28,197 nucleotides of DNA from Bacteroidales bacterium UBA4347 (GTDB lineage Bacteria; Bacteroidota; Bacteroidia; Bacteroidales; P3), in the NCBI GenBank assembly GCA_002394185.1, contig DGTB01000117.1, forward strand, positions 373 to 28,569, read 5' to 3'. How positions within the stretch are numbered: the first letter of the stretch is position 1; each line of letters starts with the position of its first letter. Below, one piece after another: positions 1-8,207 of the stretch. A program made the position numbers and the translations under genes. A model generated the notes under the pieces. The model had not been told where the DNA came from, ran no database searches, and saw only the letters and a program-made list of their open reading frames with translations.

Positions 1-2
1 GA

Positions 3-35
3 ACAATATGTAAACAATATAAAAACAATATAAGA
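3..35. repeat. 11-nt direct repeat, three units
   Basis: ACAATAT begins at 3, 14 and 25, an exact 11-nt spacing, with A-rich filler between. No gene is seen here. The 13-mer ACAATATAAAAAC also occurs in the leader of the aminopeptidase gene at 8184-8196, so this may be leader-like or simply AT-rich spacer sequence. Confidence 0.6.
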
Positions 36-38
36 ACG

Positions 39-73
39 GCCGTATCGGGGGCGTATCGGGTAGGGGTTTGACC
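39..73 (+). repeat. Dispersed 35-nt intergenic repeat, copy 1
   Basis: This stretch starts GCCGTATC and ends with TCGGGTAGGG then GTTTGACC. A second copy lies on the opposite strand at 28152-28186. The two align without gaps and match at 29 of 35 positions. Both copies sit in non-coding DNA at the outer sides of the annotated genes. The function is unknown. A dispersed intergenic repeat or conserved regulatory element is an inference. Confidence 0.6.
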
Positions 74-86
74 TCCCTTCGGGGGA

Positions 87-133
87 AGAAAAAAAAGAAA
101 CCCCCGCAAGGGGTTTCGGTCCTTGCGGGGGTT
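87..133 (-). terminator. Rho-independent terminator of the giant adhesin gene
   Basis: Positions 99-111 and 121-133 form a perfect 13-bp stem (CCCCCGCAAGG core) with a 9-nt loop. On the minus strand the stem is followed by a T-rich run (complement of 87-98). A shorter 8-bp hairpin, 97-104 pairing with 110-117, uses the same bases and ends against the same T-run, so the two folds are mutually exclusive. It lies about 40 nt past the stop codon of the adhesin gene, where a terminator is expected. Confidence 0.9.
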
Positions 134-145
134 CGTGAGGGTGGT

Positions 146-162
146 GCCGGCGGGACGCCGGC
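146..162 (-). other. GC hairpin just after the adhesin stop codon
   Basis: GCCGGCG (146-152) and CGCCGGC (156-162) form a perfect 7-bp stem with a 3-nt loop, 11 nt downstream of the stop codon at 174-176. It has no T-run of its own. It probably acts as a 3'-end stabilising structure ahead of the true terminator at 87-133. Confidence 0.55.
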
Positions 163-173
163 GCTCCATGAGG

Positions 174-3100
174 TTAGCGAACCACGACGACGCGCTTGGC
201 AGGAGCGTTGCCAACCTTGACCAGGTAGACACCCGTGCCGGGCACGGTGAACTCGACGGTCTCGGTAGCATTGGCCTGCGTGCGGACGACACGGCCGTTG
301 ACATCGTAGACATAGATGGTGCTGTTCTCAGCGCCCTTGACGAAGATGCGGCTCTCGGCGCTGTAGATGCTGACATTGCCAGCCTCGACATCGTCGATAC
401 CATCGATGGACTCGAAGTAGGCCACGAGGGTCAGGTCGCCGGTGACGGTGATCTGGCGGACAGCTTCGGTGTTGCCATCGCTCCAGCGGACGAAGCGGTA
501 GCCGTCGTTGGCAACAGCCATGACGGTGGTTTGGTCGCCAGCGTGGAACTGGCCGCCACCGGTGACGGTACCCATGGTCTCGTCGGCAGAGGAGACGGTG
601 ATGGTGAAGAGCTCAGCCTCGTCGGCCTCGAAGGTGGCGGAGAGGACGGTGTCGGAGGTCACCGTGATGGTGATGGTCTCGGTGGTGGCACCAGTGCTCC
701 AGCTCACGAAGTGGAAGCCGGTATTGGCAGTGGCGGTGAGGGTAACCTCGGTGCCGCTGGTAACAGCCTCGGTGGGGATGCCGGTGACGGTACCCATGGT
801 GGCGTCATAGTTGACGGCGACGGTGTAGGTGCCGACGGCATTGGCCTCGAAGTTGGCGGTGAGGGTGGTGTCGCTGGTGACGGTCACCTGGATGGTGGCA
901 GTGGTGCTGCCATTGCTCCAGTTGACGAAGTGGTAACCGGCGGCGGGAACAGCAGTGAGGACGACCTCGCTGCCCTCAAGGACAGCGGTGGTGGGAGCAC
1001 CGGTGATGCTACCGCTGTTGGCGGGGTTGACCACGGTGGTCACAGTGTAGGTCGGGATGGCCTCGAAGTTGGCGGTGAGGGTGGTGTCGCTGACAACGGT
1101 GATGCTGATGGTTTCGTTGGTGAGACCGTTGCTCCAGTTGACGAAGCGGTAGCCGGTGTTGGCCACGGCGGTCAGGGTCACCACGGTGTTCTCAGCCACA
1201 GGAGCCGTGGGGGCGCCAGTGACGCTACCCATAGCAGCATTGTTCACGTTGACGGTAACGGTGTAGGTATCGGCAACGGTGCTGGCCTGGAAGAGGGCGG
1301 TGATGGTGATGGTGGCACCACTATCGACGACGAACTGCGGCAGGGTGCCGAAGATCATCGGGTTGGCGAAGTCTTCTTCGTCGGAGAAGATGGTGTCGCG
1401 GTTGGCGCTAACGCCATTGACGAGGATGTCCAAGACCCAAGCGTAGAGCTCGTATCCGGCATTGGCGGTAGCCTCGGCCTGGATGGTGTTGCCCACGTAG
1501 ATGGTCTGAGTGCCAGCGGGGTTGATGGAGCCCATGGTGGCATCGTTGACGGCGTAGGTGATGGTGGTGCTGTCGGGGTTACCGGCCTCGAAGAGGGCGG
1601 TGAAGGTTACGCTGCCGTAGGACATGAAGATGTTGGCAGGGAAGGAGATGCTGATGTACTCGTCACCCACGGTGTCAACATCAGTACCATAAGTGTACTC
1701 CCAACCGACGAAGTGGTAGCCGGCGTTCGGCACAGCGTTGATGCGCACGGTGTCGCCAGTGATGTACTGGTAGGTGCCGGGGACGGGGTTGGTGGTACCC
1801 ATGGTGGCGTTGGCCACAGCAATGGTGACGTTCAGAGTGTCGGGAGCGGGCACCGGGGCGGCGCCGACAGACATGCTGATGTCGTCGATGAAGAGGTAGT
1901 TATTGTCATAGTCCACATGGTGGAAAGCCACATAGATGCTCTGGCCGGCATAGGCGGTCAGGTCGACAGTGCGCAGCGTCCACGTGCCAGCGCCCTGAGA
2001 GAGGGGACGGAGGTTGGTGGTGAAGGCAGCGACGTCGTTGGTGGTGGTGGAAAGTTCGACGCTGTAGCTGTCAGGATAGTTGGCAGAGACAAGCTCCCAC
2101 CAGCTGAGCAGCAGGGTGTCGCCAGCGGCCACGGTGGGCAGGACGAACTTGGGCGAAATCATCCAGGTGTTGGAGTTCATAGCATTGCCGTTCCAGCTCC
2201 AAGCGGAGGCTACATAGATGCCGCTGTGAGCAGTACCATTCTGCATCGAGGTGGCGTTGAAAGCCTGCCAAGGCTGGGCGGTAGGATCGGTGCTGCTGTT
2301 GACGGTGGTCCAGCAACCGAGGGCGCCGGCCTCAAAGGTCTCGAGGTAAGGCAGGGTGGTGATGTCGGAGCAGTCAAACTCGGTCTGGGCATTGACGGTA
2401 GCGATGGCGGAAGTGTCGCCGGCGCCGCAGATGGCTTCCACGCCGAAGGTGTAGGCCGTGCCAGCGGTGAGGCCGGTGAAGGTGTAGGTGTTGGCGCTGA
2501 TGCCGGTGGCAACAGCGGTGGTGCCGTTATAGACATTGAAGCTGGTGGCCGTGCTGGTCCAGCTGATGGTGGCGGTGGTGGTGTTCACACTGTCGAGGGT
2601 CACCACAGGAGCCACGCAGCTCGGGCAGGCGTCGGCAAGGGTGAAGAAGACACCGTCGGTCATGTTGGTGGCATCGGTGAGGCTGTGCACCGTGGCGCCG
2701 CCGCCGTCGGTAATGGTGAAGCTGATGTCTTCAGGATAGGGTTCATAATAAGTGGAAGTCGTCCAGCTGAAGGTCACAGGAGCACCGCTGCAGACGCTGT
2801 AGGTAGCGGTGTTGCTTGCTGCGTCGACGGTGAAAGTACCCACCGTGACACCGTTCTGACTAACGGTAATCATGGCACCGTCCCAACCATCGTTGTAAGC
2901 GTCGGTACCGGAAATGGTGATCAGGCAGCTTTCGCCGGCGCAACCGGTGGTGGCGCTGACGGTGACCATATCGGCACTGTCGGTGGCCGAGCACACAGCG
3001 GTGACACCGAAGGTGTAGGCCGTGCTGGCGGTCAGGCCGCTGACGGTGTAGAAGGTGTCGGTGGTGCTGCCAACATAGGTGGTGCCATTGTAGATGCTGT

Positions 3101-6100
3101 AGCTGGCGGCGTCGCCGGTCCAGCTGAGGGTCACGCTGCTGCCCGTAGTGGAGTCGACGGTGAGGCCAGCCACAGGGAAGCAGAAGCCAGCGGCCATCGG
3201 GCTGAAGACCATGCTGTCGATGTAGAGGCCTAACTGGTCGTTGGCAGTGTACTTGACGGCCACATACTTCGTGCCGGCAGGCAGGTAGTCGGTGTAGGAG
3301 GCATAGGTCGTGTTGGTGAGGCCAGTCTGCTCGGAGAGCCAGGTGAAGGAGGCCACATCGTTGGTGGTGGTGGAGTAGCCGAGAACGAAGCTCTCGGTGT
3401 AGCTGCCAGCCACGCGATACATGAAGCTCACCTCCACGCCGTCCTCGCCACCGGTGAATTCGGGCGAGATGAGGTACTGAGGAGGATTGGTGTTCCAATA
3501 GAACTTGAAGGCATGGGTACCGCTGTAGGGATTGTCGGTTTGAACGGTCGTACCACTTTCGCAGTCGACGCGGCTCCAGCAGTCGATGCCGTTCTCGAAG
3601 TCCTCGGTGTAGGGCAGGGCAAAGGCTGTGCAGGCGGTGCGGCCGCTGATGGTGGCAATGACGCCGTCGCCGCCGGAGCAGTTGGACTTCACGCCGAAGG
3701 TGTAGGCGGTGTTGGCGGTGAGGTTCTCAACGGTGAAGGTGGTGTCGCCGGTGGTAGTGCCAAGGACACTGTTGTCGGCCATGTCATAGACGGTGTAGCC
3801 GTCGACGCCTTCAACTTCAGCCCAGGTAAGGGTGATGCTCTCGGCAGTGGCGCCGGTAACGGTCAGACCCGTGATATCGCCGCAGGAGGGAAGCACCTCG
3901 AGGGTCACATCGTCGATGTACATGGTGGAATTCACCTTGGGGACGATGAAGGCCACGTAGGCGTCGGTGGCGCTGGCGGTGGTCAGGTTGACAGTATACT
4001 TGGTGGCGGTGGTAGTGGCCACGTTGACACTCTCAACAAGTGTGAAGGTGCTGCGGTCGGCGGGGTTGGTCATGGTGCCCACCAGGACAGTATAGGGAGT
4101 GGTGCTGCTCACCTTGGCCCAGAAGGTCACACGGTTGCCGTTCATGGGGTAGGTGTTCACGTCGAGCTCGGGCATGATGAAACCGGTGGTGTCGGCATAG
4201 GTGCCGTAGGAATAGGCATAGAAATAGAGGTGGCGGCTACCGTTGATGGGCGTGCCGTAGTTGTAGGCATAAGGATAATAGGTATAGGTGCCGGAGGCCA
4301 GGGTGTTGATGCGGGTCCAGCAGGAAGGGAAGAGGTCGGCGTTGTTGGCGGTGCCCAGCAGTTCGCTGTCTTCGAAGCCCATGGTGTAGGGCAGGGTGGC
4401 GATGGCTGCGCAGGCGGTGCGGCCGCTGACAATCATGGTGTCGCTCGTCTCGCCGCCACAGTTAACCAAAACACCAAAGGTGTAGACAGTGTTGGGGGTG
4501 AGGTTGTTGACAACCATGAAGGTATCCGTGGTGGTGCCGATTTCGGTGGTGTCGGCCATGTTGAGCACGGTGAAGTTGCTGCCGTCGCTCACCCAGCTGA
4601 GGGTGATGCTCTCGGAGGTGGTCTCGGTGGCGACGACGGCGAGGTTGGTCACAGCAAGGCAGCTGGGCTGCTGGCCCACGGTGACGTCGTCGAGGTAGAT
4701 GTATGCATCGCCGCTGCCATAGTTGCTCGTGCCCTTGAAGTAGACGATGACCGTCTCGCCGGTGTAGGTGTCGGCGTCGAAGTCGTAGGTGAACAGGGTC
4801 CAGTCGCTGGCGCCGGTGAGGCCGGAGGCGATGGTGGTGCGGGTGGTGCCGCCGTCGGTGCTGACGAGCACGCTGAAGTCGCCAGCAGTGGGGTTCTTGT
4901 ACCAGAAGCTCAGGCGGGCGTCGATGTCAAGCTGAATCGGCGGGGTGGCCAGGAAGTTGGTGTTATTGCTGCTGTTGTAGTAGCTGTCGAAGCGCAGGCC
5001 GGCGCCTTCGTGGCCGGTGGCATAGTAGCTCCACTTGTAGCTATCGGAAGAGGTGGTGCCTTCGCTGTTGTCCCAGCAGGCGGGGATGCCGGCGGTCAGG
5101 CTGTTGAAGGTCTCGTGGAGGCTATTGTCGGCGTCGACAACCACAGTGGCGCAGGCGGTGCGGAAACTGATGAACATGGTGTCGCTCTCGTCGCTGCCGC
5201 AGTTGGCGACCACGCCGAAGGTGTACTGCGTTGCCGGGTCGAGGGCGTAGAGCTCCACGGTGGTGTCGGGGGCATACTGGTAGACGGTGGTGTCCGCCAT
5301 GTTATAGATGGTATAGCCGTCAGCGATGCCGCTCCAGGTGAGGGTTGCACCGTCGGTGCCGATGTTGCTCACGGCCAGGCCGGTCACGGGCAGGCAGTCG
5401 GGAGCCACCTCGATGGCTATGTCGTCGATGGAGCTGTAGTTGCCGTATTCGCTGATACCTTCAAATATGATATACACCTCGCCGGAGGTGGGGATGGCTG
5501 CGGAATACTTGTACCAGCCGGCCTCGGTTTCGGTGATCTCGCCCATGGCAAAGCCGCGGCGGATGTGCATCAGCGGGGTGCCGCCGATGGTGTCGGGGGT
5601 GGTGTTGACCCACACCTTGACGCCCTCGTTGGGCTTGGAGCTGCTTACACGTTTCATCCAGAAGGAGATCACGTAGGCGTTGGGGGCGTCGATATCGAAC
5701 AACGGGGTCACCAGGTTGGCCTTGTTGCCGGTCTGCATGTCGGGCAGCTTGGCAGAGGCGCTGCCGGTGTGGACGTCGGAGGTCGAGGTCTGGCGCTGCC
5801 ACACATCGGTGCGGCCACTGGCAATGTCGGTGTGTGCGGTGCTCCAGCAGTCGGGCGGGAAGGCGGTGCCTTCGAAGCTCTCGCTGAAGAGGTTGTTGGC
5901 GTCGATAGTCATGGCAATGCAGGCGGTGCGGCCGCTGATCATCTCGCCCTCCGAAGCGTCGGAAGCCGAGCAGTTGGCCACCACGCTGAAGACATACTGG
6001 GTGTTGGGGTCAAGGTTCTCGACGGTGTAGGTGGTGTTGCTGATGCCGCCCTGCACGAGGGTGGTGTCGGAGGGGGTGACGGTGTAGACGCTGTAGGTGG

Positions 6101-7676
6101 CGCCGGTGTTGACGGCGTCGGACCAGGTCAGCGTCAGGCTGCTGCTGGTAACGCCGCTGACGACCAGGTCGGTGATGTGGAAGCAGCTGGGCAGCTCCTC
6201 GACGACGATGTTGTCGAGGCCGCAGTAGACGGTGCTGTAGCTGTAGGAGCCTGTGCCGTTGTGCACGCCGCTGAACTTGAAGGCCAAGCGGGCATCGGCG
6301 GGAGCCGCGGCGGCCAGGGTGGCGAGGCTGAGCTCGAAGACATGCTGCACGGAGCTGACAGCCTGATACTGCTGCAGGCTCACAAACGAGGAGGTGTCGG
6401 TGGTGATGTAGCCGAGTTCGAGCGTCGTGGCGGTGCCTGTGGCGCTGTAGGCAGAGTTCATCTTATAGTCGAAGCTTATCTGAAGGGTGTTCAGAGCCGT
6501 CGGGAAAGCGGGCAGGACGGCGTAGCGGGTGTTGCCGCGGGCGGCCTCGTAGTCGATATAGGTCTGGCTGGTGACGGCCGAGCCGGTCACCTGTATGGGC
6601 ATACAGAGGTAGGGGTCGTTGGCCACGAGGCAAGCGTAGGAGGAGGTGTAGTTATACTGGGCCACGCCGCCGAAGTAGCTGCTGCCGGTGGTCTCGGCGG
6701 TGTTGGTGCCGTTGCCGTAGTAGTCCCAGCAGGCGGGAAGCACCGACGGGCCGGTGTAGGGAGAGGAAGGCAGGCCGGTGTAACCACCGAAGTTCTCGCT
6801 GTAGGGCAGCGGGGTGGTGGCGTTGCAGGCCGTGCGGCCGCTGACGGTGCGCATCTCGGCAAGGTCGCCGCCGCCGCAGTTGGAGGCAACACCGAACACA
6901 TAAGCGGTGTTGGCGTCAAGGCCGGTGGCGGTGTAGGTGGTGGTGGTGGAGCTGCCGAGGAGGGTGGTGTCGGTAGGAGTGACGGTGTAGATGTCATAGC
7001 TGGCGCCGCTGTTGTTGGCGTCGGTCCAGGTCAGCGTCAGGCTGCTGGAGGTGGTCTGCGTGGCGTCGATAGCCAGGTCGTTCACGGGGAAGCAGCTGGG
7101 CACCTCGGTGAAGGTGATCTTCGGAACGAAGGCGGTGTGGTTGGGGGTGGACATGGTCGAATAGGTCGAGCCGGCGTTGTCCACGCCGTAGCAACCCTGG
7201 CTGCCGCTGCCGAACCAGTTGCCGGTAGCACCGGAGGTCTGAATCTCCACAATCAGGTTGCCACCGTTGTAGGTGTAGGGCGTGGTGAGCTCGAAGGTCA
7301 TAACGCCTTCTGTAATCACCAGATTGCCGCTGTAGACGGTGGTCAGCGTCTCGGAGCTGAAGCCCGAGGAGAGGTCGGCCTCGGAGGTCTCGCCCATGCG
7401 GAGATACCATGTCGAGGCAGTGACGGTTTTGCTGCCGGTGTTCTGGTGGTACAACTTGACAGTGCCGATGGTGGCACCGTCCATCTCGGTCAGCAACGAG
7501 GCCGGATAGAGCATCTGGGCCTGGCGGTTGCCAGAACCGTCACAGTTGTAGAAGTCCAGCGGAACCAAGGCGTGGGTGGTCGTGCCATCCGCCACGGTCC
7601 AGGACGTCTGCGCCTGCGATGCGAACGGCAGCAGCATGGCCGCCGCAAGCATCAAAGTTCGTAAAAACTTTTGCAT
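174..7676 (-). CDS. Giant secreted multidomain adhesin-like protein with T9SS C-terminal sorting domain
   Basis: This 2,500-residue protein is probably cell-surface or secreted; its exact ligand cannot be read from sequence. Residues 1-23 are a signal peptide (Lys/Arg start, hydrophobic core, cleavage near SQAQ). Seven fibronectin-III-like domains start near residues 193, 495, 759, 1002, 1262, 1496 and 1684. Each opens with a Cys such as PSC, contains TLTW and YTFGV-type strands, and most close with NCG and SGRTAC. Six jelly-roll-like segments, with a PY..(D/N)FE and CW signature, lie between or after them. A different segment with DAYNDGWDGA follows domain six. Six InlB-B-like repeats (GYxFVxWSxG) span about 1945-2425. 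The end, about 2427-2500, is a type A T9SS sorting domain with YDVNGRVV and GVYLVKV. The promoter at 7865-7894 and terminator at 87-133 suggest a single-gene transcript. Export by the SprA channel encoded in this window is inferred. Confidence 0.92.
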   Translation of the reverse strand: MQKFLRTLMLAAAMLLPFASQAQTSWTVADGTTTHALVPLDFYNCDGSGNRQAQMLYPASLLTEMDGATIGTVKLYHQNTGSKTVTASTWYLRMGETSEADLSSGFSSETLTTVYSGNLVITEGVMTFELTTPYTYNGGNLIVEIQTSGATGNWFGSGSQGCYGVDNAGSTYSTMSTPNHTAFVPKITFTEVPSCFPVNDLAIDATQTTSSSLTLTWTDANNSGASYDIYTVTPTDTTLLGSSTTTTYTATGLDANTAYVFGVASNCGGGDLAEMRTVSGRTACNATTPLPYSENFGGYTGLPSSPYTGPSVLPACWDYYGNGTNTAETTGSSYFGGVAQYNYTSSYACLVANDPYLCMPIQVTGSAVTSQTYIDYEAARGNTRYAVLPAFPTALNTLQISFDYKMNSAYSATGTATTLELGYITTDTSSFVSLQQYQAVSSVQHVFELSLATLAAAAPADARLAFKFSGVHNGTGSYSYSTVYCGLDNIVVEELPSCFHITDLVVSGVTSSSLTLTWSDAVNTGATYSVYTVTPSDTTLVQGGISNTTYTVENLDPNTQYVFSVVANCSASDASEGEMISGRTACIAMTIDANNLFSESFEGTAFPPDCWSTAHTDIASGRTDVWQRQTSTSDVHTGSASAKLPDMQTGNKANLVTPLFDIDAPNAYVISFWMKRVSSSKPNEGVKVWVNTTPDTIGGTPLMHIRRGFAMGEITETEAGWYKYSAAIPTSGEVYIIFEGISEYGNYSSIDDIAIEVAPDCLPVTGLAVSNIGTDGATLTWSGIADGYTIYNMADTTVYQYAPDTTVELYALDPATQYTFGVVANCGSDESDTMFISFRTACATVVVDADNSLHETFNSLTAGIPACWDNSEGTTSSDSYKWSYYATGHEGAGLRFDSYYNSSNNTNFLATPPIQLDIDARLSFWYKNPTAGDFSVLVSTDGGTTRTTIASGLTGASDWTLFTYDFDADTYTGETVIVYFKGTSNYGSGDAYIYLDDVTVGQQPSCLAVTNLAVVATETTSESITLSWVSDGSNFTVLNMADTTEIGTTTDTFMVVNNLTPNTVYTFGVLVNCGGETSDTMIVSGRTACAAIATLPYTMGFEDSELLGTANNADLFPSCWTRINTLASGTYTYYPYAYNYGTPINGSRHLYFYAYSYGTYADTTGFIMPELDVNTYPMNGNRVTFWAKVSSTTPYTVLVGTMTNPADRSTFTLVESVNVATTTATKYTVNLTTASATDAYVAFIVPKVNSTMYIDDVTLEVLPSCGDITGLTVTGATAESITLTWAEVEGVDGYTVYDMADNSVLGTTTGDTTFTVENLTANTAYTFGVKSNCSGGDGVIATISGRTACTAFALPYTEDFENGIDCWSRVDCESGTTVQTDNPYSGTHAFKFYWNTNPPQYLISPEFTGGEDGVEVSFMYRVAGSYTESFVLGYSTTTNDVASFTWLSEQTGLTNTTYASYTDYLPAGTKYVAVKYTANDQLGLYIDSMVFSPMAAGFCFPVAGLTVDSTTGSSVTLSWTGDAASYSIYNGTTYVGSTTDTFYTVSGLTASTAYTFGVTAVCSATDSADMVTVSATTGCAGESCLITISGTDAYNDGWDGAMITVSQNGVTVGTFTVDAASNTATYSVCSGAPVTFSWTTSTYYEPYPEDISFTITDGGGATVHSLTDATNMTDGVFFTLADACPSCVAPVVTLDSVNTTTATISWTSTATSFNVYNGTTAVATGISANTYTFTGLTAGTAYTFGVEAICGAGDTSAIATVNAQTEFDCSDITTLPYLETFEAGALGCWTTVNSSTDPTAQPWQAFNATSMQNGTAHSGIYVASAWSWNGNAMNSNTWMISPKFVLPTVAAGDTLLLSWWELVSANYPDSYSVELSTTTNDVAAFTTNLRPLSQGAGTWTLRTVDLTAYAGQSIYVAFHHVDYDNNYLFIDDISMSVGAAPVPAPDTLNVTIAVANATMGTTNPVPGTYQYITGDTVRINAVPNAGYHFVGWEYTYGTDVDTVGDEYISISFPANIFMSYGSVTFTALFEAGNPDSTTITYAVNDATMGSINPAGTQTIYVGNTIQAEATANAGYELYAWVLDILVNGVSANRDTIFSDEEDFANPMIFGTLPQFVVDSGATITITALFQASTVADTYTVTVNVNNAAMGSVTGAPTAPVAENTVVTLTAVANTGYRFVNWSNGLTNETISITVVSDTTLTANFEAIPTYTVTTVVNPANSGSITGAPTTAVLEGSEVVLTAVPAAGYHFVNWSNGSTTATIQVTVTSDTTLTANFEANAVGTYTVAVNYDATMGTVTGIPTEAVTSGTEVTLTATANTGFHFVSWSTGATTETITITVTSDTVLSATFEADEAELFTITVSSADETMGTVTGGGQFHAGDQTTVMAVANDGYRFVRWSDGNTEAVRQITVTGDLTLVAYFESIDGIDDVEAGNVSIYSAESRIFVKGAENSTIYVYDVNGRVVRTQANATETVEFTVPGTGVYLVKVGNAPAKRVVVVR
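400..1845 (-). repeat. Six InlB-B-like protein repeats within the adhesin gene
   Basis: Six units of roughly 65-100 residues each carry the pattern MGxVTG, then a valine/threonine strand, then GYxFVxW, then LxAxFE. The four nearest the C-terminus, at about 400-1270, are the most alike at both protein and DNA level. Tandem similarity of this kind lets copy number change by recombination. The fold is related to the Listeria-Bacteroides repeat/InlB B-repeat group, which usually forms stalk-like modules. Confidence 0.8.
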
Positions 7677-7864
7677 GATGTTTTGTTTTTTAAAAGGTTA
7701 ATAAATAAATTTGTTATACGTTATATTTTTTCTCGTTAATTTTCCTTTTCCCTGCGTCACATCGCGTTCATTTTTTCCGGTCGTTTCCCCAGTACACGTC
7801 AAGCAACTCGTTTTTAGGCAGTTTCAGCAGTTTCGGGCAGTATTTTGCATAGTTTAATGTTCTG

Positions 7865-7894
7865 CAAAATTACATTTTTTTTTCAAAACGCAAA
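7865..7894 (-). promoter_or_regulatory. Predicted Bacteroidota-type promoter for the giant adhesin
   Basis: On the minus strand a TTTG (7891-7894) is followed after 18 nt by TAATTTTG (7865-7872). This fits the known Bacteroides -33 TTTG and -7 TAnnTTTG boxes. Transcription would start near 7858, giving a leader of about 180 nt before the start codon at 7676. The leader is AT-rich near the gene. Confidence 0.55.
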
Positions 7895-7953
7895 GACTTT
7901 TTTTCAAAAAAAGGTCATTTTTAACATTTGCCGTGTCGCGACGGAGCGGGTTC

Positions 7954-8011
7954 GGAGGGCGTGGAAAGGCGGACCGCTGCGTCCACTTCCCCACCCCGCG
8001 GCCTGCCCTCC
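7954..8011. other. GC-rich imperfect hairpin in the divergent spacer
   Basis: GGAGGGC (7954-7960) pairs perfectly with GCCCTCC (8005-8011). Immediately inside, GTGGA (7961-7965) pairs with TCCAC (7982-7986), leaving an asymmetric C-rich bulge. There is no adjacent T-run in either direction, so it does not look like a terminator. It could be a structured leader element, or chance in GC-rich DNA. Confidence 0.3.
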
Positions 8012-8032
8012 GCCTTGTCATCTCCTACGCGG

Positions 8033-8082
8033 GTAAGAGGGGGGTAAGAGAGGGGTAAGAGGGGAGTAAGAGGGGGTAAAGA
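8033..8082. repeat. 11-nt G-rich tandem repeat
   Basis: GTAAGAG begins at 8033, 8044, 8055 and 8066, an exact 11-nt spacing, with G-runs filling the unit. A degenerate fifth unit starts at 8076. It lies about 125-175 nt upstream of the aminopeptidase start. Its GTAAGAG core resembles the GTTAGAG and GTTAAGAG cores of the other arrays in this window. Confidence 0.85.
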
Positions 8083-8207
8083 CAAGGCACTAATTTACAG
8101 CGGATTAGAAGAGGACTGTTTTTTATCGAAAAAAGAAAACAATAAAAGTTTTTTTTCTGCGTTATGAAAGGTAGAAAAAAAAGACAATATAAAAACCAAT
8201 ACAACAC

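Larger units (their letters stand above)
7677..8207. other. Divergent intergenic region of 531 bp
   Basis: This spacer lies between the divergent adhesin and aminopeptidase genes. It holds the adhesin leader and promoter (7677-7894), a T-run/A-run hairpin near 7895-7916, a GC-rich structured stretch (7954-8011), an 11-nt G-rich repeat (8033-8082) and an AT-rich leader for the aminopeptidase gene (about 8100-8207). A 63-codon plus-strand frame at 7845-8036 shows low-complexity sequence and no recognisable family, so I do not call it a gene. I see no tRNA. Confidence 0.7.

Noticed and set aside
123..3233. 1,036-codon plus-strand open frame opposite the adhesin gene
   Set aside because: The translation is low-complexity Gly/Val/Asp/His sequence with no signal, domain or start context. 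It mirrors the repetitive GC-rich codons of the minus-strand gene, which has clear domains, promoter and terminator.
3513..7664. 1,383-codon plus-strand open frame opposite the adhesin gene
   Set aside because: Same compositional shadow: glycine/valine/alanine-rich with no recognisable family.
7845..8036. 63-codon plus-strand frame in the divergent spacer
   Set aside because: Low-complexity Phe/Lys then Arg/Pro stretches with no family resemblance. It overlaps the adhesin promoter on the other strand.
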